From NCBI GenBank assembly GCA_037043455.1, contig JAWPHD010001353.1:186001-250000 (forward strand): DNA of 64,000 nucleotides, read 5' to 3'. The DNA comes from Cyrtodaria siliqua. Its lineage: Eukaryota; Mollusca; Bivalvia; Adapedonta; Hiatellidae. A program made the translations under genes and the position numbers. The first letter of the stretch is position 1. Each line of letters begins with the position of its first letter. The notes beneath the pieces are model-generated. The model saw nothing but the letters and a program-made list of their open reading frames with translations. It did not search any database and had not been told where the DNA came from. Shown in pieces: positions 10,501 through 21,745 of this stretch.

Positions 10501-11972
10501 CCCTCGGGGCGCGTCCAAATTTGACACCAGGGTCACCATTTGAACAAACTTGGTAGAGGACCATAAGCTGATGCTACATGTAATACATGAGAGCTCTGTG
10601 CCATGTGGTTCCAGAGAAGAAGATTTTTTTCAGTTTTTGCCTATACAAGCCTATGTAAAACTGTGACCCCCAGGGTGGGGCCTAATGTGACCAATGGGTC
10701 ACCATTTGAACAAACTTGGTAGAAGACCATAAGCTTATAGCAAATGCAAAATATTAAACCTCTGGCTCTTGCAGTTTCAGAGAAGAGGATTTGTTAAGTT
10801 TTTTCCTATACATGTCTATGTAAAACATGTGACATGGGGGCGGGGCCAAATGTGACCCCAGGGTCACCATTTGAACAAACTTGGTAAAGGACCATAAGCT
10901 TATAATAAATGTAAAATATCAAACCTCTGGCTCTTGCAGTTCCAGAGAAGAAGATTTAAAAAAAAAACATCCTATATAAGTCTATGTAAAACTGTGACCC
11001 TCGGGGCTGGGACAAATTTGACCCCAGGGTCACCATTTGAACTAACTTAGTAGAGGACCATAAGCTGATGCTACGTGTAATACATGAGAGCTCTGTACCA
11101 TGTGGTTCCAGAGAAGAAGATTTTTTTCAGTTTTTCTCTATACAAGCCTATGTAAAACTGTGACCCCTGGGGTGGGGCCAAATGTGACCCCTGGGTCACC
11201 ATTTGAACAAACTTGGTAGAGGACCACAAGCTTATAGCAAATGCAAAATATTAAACCTCTGGCTCTTGCAGTTTCAGAGAAGAAGATTTTTTAAGTTTTT
11301 CCCTATACACGTCTATGTAAAACATATGATCCTTGGGGCGGGGCCAAATGTGACCCGAGGGTCACCATTTAAACAAACTTGGTAAAGGACCATAAGCTTA
11401 TGGTAAATGCAAAATATCAAACCTCTGGCTGTTGTAGTTTCCGAGAAGAAGATTTTTTAAAAAAAAATCCTATATAAGTCTATGTAAAACTTAGTAGAGG
11501 ACCATAAGCTGATGCTACATGTAATACATGAGAGCTCTGTGCCTTGTGGTTTCAGAGAAGAAGATTTTTTAAAGTGTTTTCCTATATGTCTATATGAAAA
11601 ACATGCAAAACCTCAATATACAAACTTTGTACCCCCGGGGCACGGCCATTTTGACCCCGGGGACTTTAAACTTGATAGTCTAGGCGTTGGCGATCATTTT
11701 AAAAGAAAAACTGTTGAAATCTGTCCAGCGGTTCTGGAGAAGAAGATTTTTTAAGGTTTCGACCATATATGGTAATGGCAGCCATCTTGGATGTAGCGCT
11801 GACCTAATTTAAGCAAATCTAAAAACCATTCATCTAAGGATCATCCATGTGAAGTTTGGTCAAAATTAGCCAAGCGGTTTCTGAGGAGAAGTCTTTTGAA
11901 GAAAAGTTAACGGACGGACGGACGATGGACGACGGAAGACGACCATCCCATAGAGCTAAAAAACAATAAAAT
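10501..11972 (+). mobile_element. Pearl-like element built of 166-bp units in a 3-unit (497-bp) higher-order repeat
   Basis: GGTCACCATTTGAACAAACT recurs at 10531, 10697, 10862, 11028, 11194 and 11359 (steps 165-166). Unit types alternate 1-2-3-1-2-3. Type 1 has GATGCTACATGTAATACATG, type 2 AGCTTATAGCAAATGC, type 3 AGCTTATAATAAATG or TATGGTAAATG. Equivalent types lie 497 bp apart. A shortened type-1 unit follows near 11500, then divergent sequence. The end carries ACGGACGGACGGACG and ACCATCCCATAGAGCTAAAA (about 11910-11965), a 3' tail like that of 57856-60150. No 5' end was recognised. Confidence 0.8.
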
Positions 11973-12041
11973 TCCAATAAAATTTGAAAGGTAACATTTA
12001 ATTTTCAGTATTTATTGACATTTGCACTAGAGTTTGTTACT

Positions 12042-12180
12042 GCCTAATGGTGCTAGGGGTGTGTGACAGGTGTTGTATCTAGTATATTACCTCTTCTGAA
12101 CAGACTCAATAAAACCAAGTAGGCTACTTTTCTCTCTTGTTTGTGTTTGTTGATTCCAAGGCATCCATTTTTCAGTATTT
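12042..12180. mobile_element. Dispersed repeat 'family D', copy 1
   Basis: It shares TATATTACCTCTTCTGAACAG, ACTCAATAAAACC, CTACTTTTCTCTC and TTTTCAGTATTTA with 61375-61510. In the second copy the centre is a clean hairpin whose loop contains AATAAA; here the stem is decayed. Family type unknown. Confidence 0.6.
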
Positions 12181-13556
12181 ATTATTATTATAGTTACATG
12201 TTGACAACAGAACATCAATTTTAGAATACCACAACAAGAATGCTCCTATTTTTGCCTTTGTAGCTAGCAGCATAGCTATGGATAGATAGATCAGCATAGC
12301 TATGGATAGATAGTAAGCTCCAGTTGTAGATGCATATCCAGTGTATTGGTTAATGGTTTCGATACCTCAATACAGAACAGTAGCTGTATATTACCCCAGG
12401 AGATCTATTAGTTTCCACAGAAGCTATATGTACAGCCAGCTGATAAGGCATACTGGCTTACTGTTCTCTCGTACAGCTTCTATATAGCTTACTTAATTTA
12501 TGGAGGTGAATTTAAATAAACTTAGATTTGATACATTATACATACCTGGGATATTCAAACATCCACCTATTTTTGATTGTGCGTGAAACTTCACTGGGAT
12601 TTCACTGATATCACAGAGGCTGTTAGGAGTGTTGGAACAGTTTGTCTGATAATATATATTTTATTTTTGTTTACATCTACTTTAATACACTTAACAGATG
12701 CCATCTGTAGCTGTATGTTACGACTGTATTAAAGGCATAGTGTGCAACTGATAATAGTTATATCTTACACTGGATAGGCATTAAAGGTAGAAAAGTGAAA
12801 ATCTAGATTTGTGCAACAATTAAAGTTGAAAGTCATACCTAAACCTTACTTATCAGACATCCACAGCAGGGCACTTTGTTGGAACTTAAATAATGGACTG
12901 TGATTACATGTTGGGTAAATAGTAGAAACGGATATTCACACAGCTTGAAAAGTTTGCAACATACAAGAGAGCATCAAATGAAGAGTTCCAGGTTAGTGTT
13001 TTATTATAACAGCATTACTAACGTATATTCAGACATGAGTGAAAAAACAAACAATACATATCACATGTTTGAACTCCAAAACTGAACTAGAAATCCGTAA
13101 GGGCTAAGTTTACATCTGTAATATTAAAACGAATATTACAGGCTTTTTCTGCAAGAATCATAAATTTTAAAAATGTTCCAATTCGTGATAAAAATGTCTT
13201 ACCAATCGAAATAACACTGTGTTGTTTATTTCTTAAATTTGAATTTGCCAAATATTTTGGCTGGAATTGGGCATACAATGTTTAAATTAACCCTGGTGCG
13301 CAACCTGGGATAGAATATATTGCTGTGCAAAATGCATTTCCTTGCAATAACGGGTCATTTTAAGCTCATTCAAAACGTTTAAACACTTTAAGAAAGAAAA
13401 TATAATTATGTATCAAAGTCAGACCCCTAGACCCCAATCAAAGTCAGACCCCTAGACCCCAATAAAACGCCAGACATGGCTTGCTCAGATACTCATTCTC
13501 AACTGTCTTCATGAATCGAGTCTTCGAAGTATATAACTCGAGTTATATCAAACATT
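12181..13556. other. Low-copy AT-rich DNA with two short duplications
   Basis: No gene seen. CAGCATAGCTATGGATAGAT occurs twice near 12267-12312. AAAGTCAGACCCCTAGACCC occurs twice near 13416-13464. The short open frames at 12900-13085 and 13087-13278 have no recognisable domain. Confidence 0.5.
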
Positions 13557-13640
13557 ACCGTGTGTGCGTGTATTTCTAAGGATTATAGTCCCTCCACCTA
13601 CAACAGGCGTCCTACCCGATGATTATAGGCACAATACCTT
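13557..13640 (-). mobile_element. 3' end of SINE family B, 5'-truncated
   Basis: TGTATTTCTAAGGATTATAG, TCCCTCCACCTAC and AGGCGTCCTACCCGATGATT are the reverse complement of the 3' end of the SINE at 53940-54323. No tRNA-like head follows, so the copy is truncated, or the 3' end is shared with an unseen LINE. Confidence 0.7.
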
Positions 13641-13880
13641 GACTTATTATTTCTGTACAATTTTGACCTTAAAAATGCTTGCATATATAATTAAATAAAA
13701 TATTGAGATTTCAATTGTCTTGTTATTCTACCAAATGTTTAAGATATAGTATTGTAGCAATTCATATATAGAACTTTAGTAATATGTAAAAACAATTTGC
13801 ATTTGACTATTCTTATAATTAATATTAACGGGATGTCTTGAGTTTTTAAATATCAAGATTGCCGTGTGTCCCTTTAATAC
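13641..13880 (-). mobile_element. Truncated copy of the TTTAAA-flanked inverted-repeat element (cf. 32361-32684)
   Basis: In reverse orientation it shares TTTTGACCTTAAAAATGCTTGCATAT, AGTAATATGTAAAAACAA, GAGTTTTTAAA and the terminal ATCAAGATTGCCGTGTGTCC with the element at 32361-32684. The other terminal repeat is missing, apparently replaced by the SINE tail at 13557-13640. Confidence 0.75.
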
Positions 13881-13899
13881 CGATACTTAGCTGCTATAT

Positions 13900-13938
13900 C
13901 CAAAATATACCAGAAAATGCATTTTCTGCATATTTGGT
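13900..13938. repeat. Palindrome
   Basis: The perfect 18-bp palindrome CAGAAAATGCATTTTCTG (13911-13928) is flanked by the outer arms CCAAAATAT and ATATTTGG. It could extrude as a hairpin. Function unknown. Confidence 0.8.
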
Positions 13939-14154
13939 GTCAGGCTGGATAGATTTTTCTCAATAACTACAGAAATGGAAACATGCATGTCAAGCCTGCA
14001 GCATGTAGCCATTTATCACATAGTCGAGCATCAATACTGTACGTCTATCTATCATGGATGGAGATTGTGCTGCCACTGGATAACTGATGAATATATTATT
14101 AGTTATTAATTCATGAGTAATGGGTGAAATTAGGAAGAAATTAATGAACTGAGT

Positions 14155-14330
14155 TATGTTTTAGGGGGCTGCAACACCTAAAAGGTTGTATGGCCACTAA
14201 CCGGAATGAACATGCCAGGCTCATCCTCCATTTACATCAAGATATAATTTTGAGAATGGGCCTAGAACCATATAACCTGCAGAAATGCAGAGTTGCTGCA
14301 AAGTTTGAAAAATGAAAGAAAGAATTAAGG
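14155..14330 (+). mobile_element. Dispersed repeat 'family E', copy 1
   Basis: It shares ACACCTAAAAGGTTGTATGGC, CGGAATGAACAT, AGGCTCAT, CTCCATTTACATC, GAGATA-like and CTGCAGAAATGCAGAGTTGC segments with 18905-19185. No coding content. Class not assigned. Confidence 0.6.
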
Positions 14331-14372
14331 GAGAAAAGAAGGAAGAACAAGAAATCTCACAGTAAGTGACAA

Positions 14373-14435
14373 ATGCCCCCGAAGCGACCTGTAAGTGTGA
14401 CCTTGACCTTGGAGCAATATGAAACCAACAGATAT

Positions 14436-14466
<31 letters not shown>

Positions 14467-15451
14467 TATTGTAAAAAAAAAAAAAATATTAAAAAAAAAA
14501 ATTAAAAAATAAAAATAATAGTAATAAAACAAATGAATGAAATAAAATTTAAAAAAAAAAATTAAAAAAAAAATATTCAGAAAGAAAAAAAAAAAAAAAA
14601 TAAAAAAAAAAATAAATAAATAAAATTAAAAAATAAATAACAAAAAAAATCACAAAACAAAAAATTAAGAAATAGATCTAAATGAAAAAAAATTAATGAA
14701 TTAAAACAAGTTATTTGAAAATCTGTCCAGGAATGCCCGAGTTATTGTCTCACACAATTTGACCTTTAATGACCTCTAAGTGTGACCTTGACCTTGGAGC
14801 GACGGACCTGGATTTTGTGCGCGACATGTCGTCTGGTTGTGCTGAGCACTTGTGCAAAGTTATTTGAATATCCGTCCAGGAATGCCAGAGTTACTGACTG
14901 GACACAATTTAACCTTGACCTCTAAATGTGACCTTGACCTTGGAGCCACGGACCTGGGTTTTGTGCAAGACACGTCGTCTAGTTGTGGTGAGCAACTGTG
15001 CCAAGTTATTTGAAAATCTGTCCACGAATGTCAGAGTTATTAACCAGACACGAAAGCACTTTGTTTTGACCTTTGACCTCTAAGTGTGACCTTGACCTTG
15101 GAGCCACGGACCTGGATTTTGTGCGTGACACGTCGTCTTGTTGTGGTGAGCAATTGTGCGAAGTTATTTGAAAATCCGTCCATTATTGTCAGATATATGA
15201 AGCGGACACGATTGTACAGACGAACGGACAACCTCTGACCTCTAAGTGTGACCTTGACCTTGGAGCCACGGACCTGGATTTTGTGCGCGACATGTCATCT
15301 TGTTGTGGTGAGCATTGTGCGAAGTTATTTGAAAATCTGTCCATTATTGTCAGAGTTATGAAGGGGACACGATTGTACAGACGAACGGTGACAAACGGAA
15401 ATCACAAACGGAAAGACAGTGCGACTACTATATGCCACCCTTCGGGGGCAT
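14373..15451 (+). mobile_element. Pearl-like element with 12-bp inverted ends and 'TGACCTTGACCTT' units
   Basis: ATGCCCCCGAAG at 14373-14384 is exactly inverted as CTTCGGGGGCAT at 15440-15451. Inside are about five units of 147-163 bp, each with GTGACCTTGACCTTGGAG, ACGGACCTGG, TTTTGTGCG, ACGTCGTCT, AAGTTATTTGAAAAT and CCGTCC (starts near 14398, 14782, 14929, 15086 and 15249). A long A-rich tract (14431-14700) interrupts the first unit. The 3' side has ACAGACGAACGG tracts. Short frames here are not genes. Confidence 0.75.
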
Positions 15452-15524
15452 AATAGAAGGGGGCATAATAAAGGAATGAAGGACAGAATTGATTTTTGAG
15501 TTTATATATACATTTTTTTGATAA

Positions 15525-15655
15525 TTTGAGAGCTCATTCCCAGAGAGACATAACTCTGTTGTTATTAAATAGATTCACTGGATCATTTGCATGCTCAGAG
15601 GATAAACTAGTTCATAGGGCCCCCCAGTTCATGTCCCCATCTGACAGAAGATAGA
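15525..15655 (-). mobile_element. Old tRNA-SINE family A fragment
   Basis: Degenerate body: AGAGAGACATAACTCTG, TTATTAAATAGATTC, ATGCTCAGAGGATA and AGTTCATGTCCCCATCTGAC line up in order with the family A body in reverse orientation. Head not recognised. Confidence 0.6.
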
Positions 15656-15796
15656 AGTGGAAGTGACTGATCATGCGTGGATCTGCAGGGCACATATCTG
15701 GTTGACAGGTTACAAACATGCCCAGATGCAGCTTTTGGGACAGTAGAGCCTTCAATACCATGCATGGATTGACAACAGCAAACATTGTTACTTAAC

Positions 15797-15962
15797 CCTT
15801 AACCCACTACAATGGACTGTTCTTTCTTTGAATAAAGACCATTCCATTTATGTGATCTGGGTTTACAATGGATCTGGTCCATTGTAAACCCTCGCAGGCT
15901 GATCTGGGTTTACAATGGACGCAAAGGCTATTATAGCAGAGCTTAGCGCTAAGGGTTATGGG
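15797..15962. mobile_element. TTAA-flanked inverted-repeat element (piggyBac-like), copy 1
   Basis: TTAA at 15793-15796 and 15963-15966 bound CCCTTAACCC...GGGTTATGGG. Inside are inverted copies of GGGTTTACAATG / CATTGTAAACCC. TTAA duplications and CCC ends are typical of piggyBac-type elements. No transposase is present. Related copies lie at 61144 and 63120. Confidence 0.75.
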
Positions 15963-15966
15963 TTAA

Positions 15967-16362
15967 ATTAACACAAGATCCTTATTCCACAGCGATCTTT
16001 TGATGTTGAACATGTAATGTGGTACATAATTCATACTGCAGTAATTACCAGAACCATGTATATAAATGCCTTGTGTATGTAGGTCTATGCCAGAACAAGC
16101 AATAATAATATAAATTTACATTGATGAAAATGGAGCCATTCTAATTGTATCCCCTATCAACCAATCAGGAATGATATTCAATCACTGACTGAACAATCAG
16201 AAATGATATACCATCACAGATTGACCAATCATCTTTCAGACTGGTTTATTGACCAGTCATCTCTCAGACTGGTTTATTAGTAAGTCTGGCAATCATAATA
16301 GTCATCTTACGACCAGTCTACCTTCTTCATGAAGGAAACATCAGCAGGAGTTCTATAGCTTT
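15967..16362. other. Low-copy DNA with a 28-bp duplication
   Basis: GACCAATCATCTTTCAGACT plus GGTTTATT is duplicated near 16223-16279, and CAATCAGAAATGATA variants recur near 16160-16215. No gene seen. Confidence 0.6.
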
Positions 16363-16775
16363 TGAATAAATTGATGTGTAACAGCTCATTTTAGTGTTGT
16401 TGTTTTTGAGTTACCCCAGAGAGAAGAAAAAGGAATCAAGATTCTGTAAACTGTGCCAAGTCTTACTAACAAATAGATTTCAGGGGCGTAGCTGTGCCTA
16501 AATCAATGTGTAGGCACATGGTCTAGTGGGGTCCGGGGGTTTGAGCTGACCATACTCCTCCACCACCTACCCCTGTCAGCTTTTATTGCATTTTTGGCAT
16601 TTTTTTTATTTCTGTGGATAATGTGTCTACGCCACTGGATTTATACAGCTCTTTAACATGGTAGAGGATACACTCTTGATATATGTGACTATCAGGAAAG
16701 GGTCTTGCCCAAGGACACACTGAAGAAACGCAGTGGCACCGTGACGTTCAAACTCAGGATTCAGAGTTGAATGTG
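16363..16775 (-). mobile_element. Old tRNA-SINE family A copy split by a small inverted-repeat element
   Basis: SINE body segments flank 16481-16637: GTAACAGCTCATTTT, CCAGAGAGAAG and CAAATAGATTT on the left; ACAGCTCTTTAACATG, GGGTCTTGCCCAAGGACACA, GCAGTGGCACCGTGACG and TTCAAACTCAGGATTC on the right. The tRNA-like end is worn. Confidence 0.75.
16481..16637. mobile_element. 157-bp hAT-like MITE inside a SINE
   Basis: The ends CAGGGGCGTAG and CTACGCCACTG are inverted (10 of 11 match) and begin with CAG as in many hAT elements. GATTT is present on both sides (16476-16480, 16638-16642) and the SINE body resumes after it, so the insertion is younger than the SINE. hAT elements normally give 8-bp duplications and only 5 bp are visible, so the superfamily is tentative. 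Confidence 0.65.
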
Positions 16776-17820
16776 CTCTTCTAGATTTCCAAAAGAAACA
16801 TTATATTTTTCATCATATATAATCAAATTCTAATTAAATACATTAACCAATATCATTTGCATCTGTGTTTTTATATGTTAAGAATTACAACTCTTTCTAA
16901 TTGTAAAGGCATTCAACTTTCATCTCATTAAAATCAGGCTTTGAAACACTAAGCTTACAGCAGAGTAATTCCAAGTGAAACAGAGGGTCGAGAGTTTTCT
17001 CTGCCAGGATATTAATGGAACTTCTTTAATGAGATGGTGTCATGTCTACGCCAATGATTACTCAATACTGCGCTTCAAAAGAAATCAAATGTTTCCTTTA
17101 CAGTCAACAGTAATCAAGAAAAAATCAGTTTTTCCACTTAAAGGCAAACACTTACTCAATTAATTACACTTTGCTGGAGGGCAATACAAAGTTTGTAATT
17201 GGTTCATGCATTTTGAATGAGCCGCAATGCAGCCCATATACATAATTGGTTTCCTTTTGTGGTTTTGTATTGTGGATTATATTAGCTACAGGTGTAGATC
17301 CACAACTGAATACAGGAATGGTCTGGACCCCGTGTTGCTTTAAGTACCCGAATAGCATACATTTTCTAAAAGCCCTGCAACTCAATATTTACTAAAACAA
17401 ATTGTAATATATGGCATGTCGTAATTGGTATAATTATGTCCTTTGAGCAGGCAGGTAATGTTAAAAGTTCTTGCCTTGCAAAAGCTAGAGGGGTTGAGCT
17501 CAAGCCATGCCACAGACAACTACACTAGTTTATGGTTTAATATATTTTTTATAGTTTTGAAAGCATGCCATACCTGTAGTGCTTTAGAACAATGGTCAAC
17601 TCTTCAGCACCTGCATCAAATTTCCTCATTCCTTCTCCTATATCTAAAGTAATCACCTTTTGAGCATTTTTCAATAATCAAGGGCAATAATATTGCACAC
17701 TTTGATTTTTCACACTGTCAAACTTGTTAAGAGATATTCTTGAAATAAAAGCTTCAAACCGAATTGTTGGTATTGTTTACTCAAGTTATAGTTTGCAGTT
17801 TATGGAATCTCCTGAAAATA
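16776..17820. other. Low-copy AT-rich DNA, no gene recognised
   Basis: Open frames of 60-75 codons occur (16975-17163, 17164-17385, 17443-17652) but show no domain, signal or repeat. I would not call them genes. Confidence 0.5.
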
Positions 17821-17822
17821 TA

Positions 17823-18236
17823 CTCGGCAAAAAAAGTTTTGGACCAGGGTATATAAAGTCATATAAAAATAAAACTAGTGGACAGAATTTAAGTATCTTT
17901 TTTTAGTAACCAAGGTCTACCCTACCCGGTTAATTTGGCACCAGAATCATTAAATTCCAAACAAGATTTGATTTTAAAAAAATATCGCAAACACACAAAG
18001 GGTCTGTAAAAAATGTTGCAAACTCCATACAAAGTAACAGTTACGGACACATTTGAGTAACCAATAAAAAGATTATTATTTTTTCACAAACTTCCATTGT
18101 AAACGATAATTATTGTTGATTATTGATCTATTGTGAATTATCAACTGAGATAATAAGGGTTATGGTCGAATGTCATGGTTCAACGATCATTGTACGGGTT
18201 CGAACACTGCCATGGTCCAAAACTTTTTTTACAGAG
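17823..18236. mobile_element. TA-flanked inverted-repeat element (Tc1/mariner-like MITE), 414 bp
   Basis: CTCGGCAAAAAAAGTTTTGG plus ACCA at the left end is inverted as TGGTCCAAAACTTTTTTT plus ACAGAG at the right. The dinucleotide TA flanks both sides (17821-17822, 18237-18238). No transposase frame is present. The pattern fits Tc1/mariner-type non-autonomous elements. Confidence 0.8.
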
Positions 18237-18238
18237 TA

Positions 18239-18904
18239 TATTTAGTAGTTTCTACTCAGCTCAAGTTACATGATAATCAGCTTGGTGGTCGGCATACCCA
18301 GCATGAGGACAATAAAATGGCAATAAATCACCTAATATGCCAGCTAATGAGCTAAAACTTTGTCCATGCAGAATTAAATGTTATAAGTATATATCACTGT
18401 CTTATCTCTATTTGCATATAGCATTTTGTTACACCAACTTATATCTAACTTTTTAAATGTGCCTATCTGCTGTCAGATAATTGATGCCCTGCTGTGCGAA
18501 AATGGGTATTTATTGCTCTGGGGACAGTTAATTACATGGATGAAATATAGAGATTCTCAATAAACAGAGGAATCTCGGGACAGTCCTCAAACTGTTTGGT
18601 GGTCTCGCACAACACATCATTGCATAAGCTCTTCTGGCATGTATAGTGCAAACATTATCAAGATTATTTAAAGTAATTCAGTCATAGAATTGTTTCAAAC
18701 AAAAACAAAACTTAATACAGTTGGAAACTACTAATAACATATGAAAGTAACCCGTGAAATCATTTCTTCAGAATATGAGTAAAAAGGAGGGCAGACGAAC
18801 GGAGGGACAAGGCCAAAATAGTATAGTCCAACCATTTTGGTAGGGAATAATATTATTATGAGAACTATAAACACTAGATCAGCTCAAAAATGTTTTCCAT
18901 TTAT
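18239..18904. other. Low-copy DNA, one short ACGG-like tail
   Basis: GGGCAGACGAACGGAGGGAC near 18788 looks like a remnant 3' tail of a pearl-like element. Otherwise no feature seen. Confidence 0.4.
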
Positions 18905-19185
18905 GAATTGAATAGAATTGAATTGGGGTGTTAAGGCGCACCAACAGATGAAAGGTTATATGGCGCCTAACAGGAATGAACATCCTAGGCTCATTCTCCA
19001 TGTACATCGAGATAAAGTACCTTCTCACACCCTGAACTGCAGAGTTGCTCCAAGTTCTATTGTAGATACTCCATTTACGCTGGAGCCACGTTATTGTTTT
19101 TCTGCCACTGCTCTAGTGATATGAGCGAGATGGCACCTGAAACAATGCAGGGGTCATGATGAAGACCTTTAATGAGCATGAACAA
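18905..19185 (+). mobile_element. Dispersed repeat 'family E', copy 2
   Basis: AATTGGGGTGTTAAGGCGCA, GATGAAAGGTTATATGGC, CAGGAATGAACAT, CTCATTCTCCATGTACAT and CTGCAGAGTTGCTCCAAG align in order with 14155-14330. The open frame across it (18918-19124) is a shadow. Confidence 0.6.
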
Positions 19186-19721
19186 AAAAGGATAAAATGA
19201 ACATGAATCCGGTGGGTGGGGGTGTTCTACCCCTCTGCCTTCCCCTCCAATGGGATCTGCCGCAGTGGCCCTATTCTTTGCCCCGTAACCAAACGGGCCC
19301 CACCCCCACCCCCACCCCCAAGAACCACACGGGGCTTCAATTTATGAAAATATGCAGAAGCAGATATAATGAAACATTTCAACATGATTATACACAATAG
19401 TACTATCCATTTAACCGCTTATACAAACAACATTAAATGCTTATTGCATGCAGAATAATGGCCATCAATTGGCTCTATAACTTGTATAGCTATAGCATTC
19501 TGTTGCAGTGCAAATTATTTCCTCAGTACCAGCACAGTTATGCAATTAATTATTACATAACTGCATTTTAGTTTTTTATTGTCATGCTATGATGAAAATA
19601 TTCCATCAACTGGTACTTGGTAGGATTACTGACTGGCTGTGTATGTAATATAATAGTGTATGTAATATAATAATAAACTTCATAGTCTTGTTTTGCTGTG
19701 TGTGCAATTAGTACACTTTAC
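19186..19721. other. Low-copy DNA with C-rich tract
   Basis: CCCCACCCCCACCCCC near 19301-19319 and a duplicated GTGTATGTAATATAATA near 19637-19672. No gene seen. Confidence 0.5.
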
Positions 19722-19926
19722 CTTGGCCTCATTCGTCGGATGGGGACGTAAACCTGGTAGTTCCATGTATCGGAGTCAATCCTTCGAGCATGGTAAAGAA
19801 CGAAAGGAATCTATTTATTAAGTATGCGTAAGTCAGGTACCCTGATTCCTGTTTCCTTACCCTCTCTCTTGTGCAGCTTTAAATAACCTGCACTTTGTTG
19901 ATGAGCCATTACACAACATTCAGTTG
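19722..19926 (+). mobile_element. tRNA-SINE family A fragment, head missing
   Basis: GCCTCATTCGTCGGATGGGG, ACGTAAACC, CCATGTATCGG, GAGCATGGTAAAGAAC, GGAATCTATTTATTAA and TTGATGAGCCATTA are the distal body of the family in forward order. Confidence 0.8.
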
Positions 19927-20089
19927 TGTGACTTAATAAGGTGTTTGGATGTAAATATTCCTGAGTATGTTATATGACTTTACTGCCTGCCAAATTGTCA
20001 TGGTAACACTTTTACACAGATGAGTGTGAGCATTTTTGAAGAGCATAAAATTATGACTGAATTGCTGTTAGGCTCAGCACCTTGTTCAT

Positions 20090-20360
20090 GTTATTTCTAG
20101 CCGCTCCAGAGATTATAGGGGAGGGATACATAGGACTCCGAAAACCATGCCATACTCTTACTATCAAATAGATTTTTACTGTACTTTAACATGATCAGAG
20201 GTTAGACTTTGATACAAGGAACCGCCCAGTTAACACCCTCTTCCGACAAACGAGGCTAAGTGACGATTATAAGGACACGTACACCATAGTAAACCCAGTG
20301 GTGCCATTGGGGCTCAAACTTATGATTTCTGGATTCAGAGTTGAGCCTGCTGTCCACTTG
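20090..20360 (-). mobile_element. tRNA-SINE family A, old copy
   Basis: In reverse orientation: TAGCCGCTCCAGAGA, GGGAGGGATACATAGGACTCC, TACTCTTACTATCAAATAG, AACCGCCCAGTTAACACCC and CCAGTGGTGCCATTGGGGCT align with the intact family. The B box is decayed. Confidence 0.75.
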
Positions 20361-20559
20361 ATCATCACGGACCTTTTATAGAGTATAAGAAATGTAGTAT
20401 GATCATAGAAAAATATTCAATTAGCTATAATGATGATAGTAGAGATACAAGATCAACCTCAAAGCTGGAAGACAGCCTTAATTAATTTGGTTGCAGAGCC
20501 TTTCAGTGACAATTAGTTAGGTTGCACAACCTTTCAGTGATAGAACAGTTTGGATGATA

Positions 20560-21745
20560 AATGTAAAAATGTCTCCGAGAGACAAGAAACTCCAAAGTTT
20601 CATTACAATATTTATTTCCATATAATCTACCTACGTACCAAGTTTCACTTCAGTATCTCATTCCTCACTGAAATTATTGCGCGCAAAACATTTTTCTATT
20701 TTAGTAACTGTGACCAAAGACCTTGATCCGCCGACCTGAAATGCAATCCAAAGCTTCCTTGCCATATATTAATTAGCTACCTACACAGCAAGTTTCGTTT
20801 CAATATCTCATTCCAAAATAAAGTAATTGTCTTTTCTGTCTTTACAAATAGTGACCTTGACCTTGAACCAGGGACCTCAAATGCAATCCCTAGCTTCCTT
20901 TCCACATAAGCTACATACACAGCAAGATTTGTTCCACTAAACATATCTTGTTGGAATGTGTAGACTTTGATCATATGCGACAAAGATACTACACAGTTAA
21001 TACTTTGAAAGAGTTATATATTTGATACTATAGATTTAAGTCTTGTTTTAGATTTCCTTAAAAAATCAGACTTTATAAATCAATATAATATTTTCCTATA
21101 TATATTAACTTGTTTACAAGCCCGTTGACGGGCATTTGTTGATTTACATATATACATAGTTTATACTGCTACCGTGTCATCCCTTATTTGTAGATAGTTT
21201 TATCTTTATACGTTTACATTATTTTTAATTACTACTTCATTCTTTCATGATTCATCGGTTTTTGCACACAATATGACCTATTTATGTGTCGACTTGCCAT
21301 AAAACACCATCCATCCATTCATTCATTCATTTCTTCATCATTCATCAGTTTTTGCGCACAATATGACCTATTTCTGTGTCGACGTGCCGTTTGAACACCA
21401 TTCATTCATTCATTCATTCCACTATCAAGTTATTGCCCAGAAACTATTTTCTATCTTGGTAACAATGACCTTAACCTTGACCCCAGTGACATCAAATGTA
21501 ATCCCAAGCTTCTTTTCCATATAAGCAACTTACACACCAAGTTTTGTTCCTAACTAAAGTTATTGCTCGGAAACAATTTTCTATTTTTCAGTGACAGCTA
21601 TTTTGACTGTGACCCTAGTGACCTAAAATGCAATCCGAAAGCTTCCTTTCCATATTAGCTACCTACACAGCAAGTTTCATCACAATACCTCATTCCTAGC
21701 AAAAGCAGAAACCATGAGTTTGACGCCTGACCTGCCTGCCCACCA
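20560..21745 (+). mobile_element. Pearl-like degenerate ~160-bp units, interrupted by a retroposon
   Basis: Units share AAATGCAATCC, AGCTTCCTTTCCATAT, AGCTACCTACACAGCAAGTTT, CATTCC and GTGACCTTGACC, near 20590, 20735, 20875, 21490 and 21640. The series is broken at 20940 and resumes at 21417 with a direct repeat across the break. Ends not identified. Confidence 0.7.
20940..21416 (+). mobile_element. Retroposon (LINE 3' region) with (CATT)n tail and 8-bp TSD
   Basis: TTCCACTA occurs at 20932-20939 and again at 21417-21424, bounding this segment inside an otherwise continuous pearl-like unit. The right end is a CATTCATTCATT tract. The segment TTTTTGCRCACAATATGACC plus TATTTNTGTGTCGAC is present twice (about 21258 and 21350). 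A GCCCGTTGACGGGC hairpin lies at about 21120. No coding region remains, so it looks like a 5'-truncated LINE 3' UTR. Confidence 0.7.

Noticed and set aside
14221..14532. Phenylalanine-rich reverse frame
   Set aside because: Translation of an A-rich low-complexity tract.
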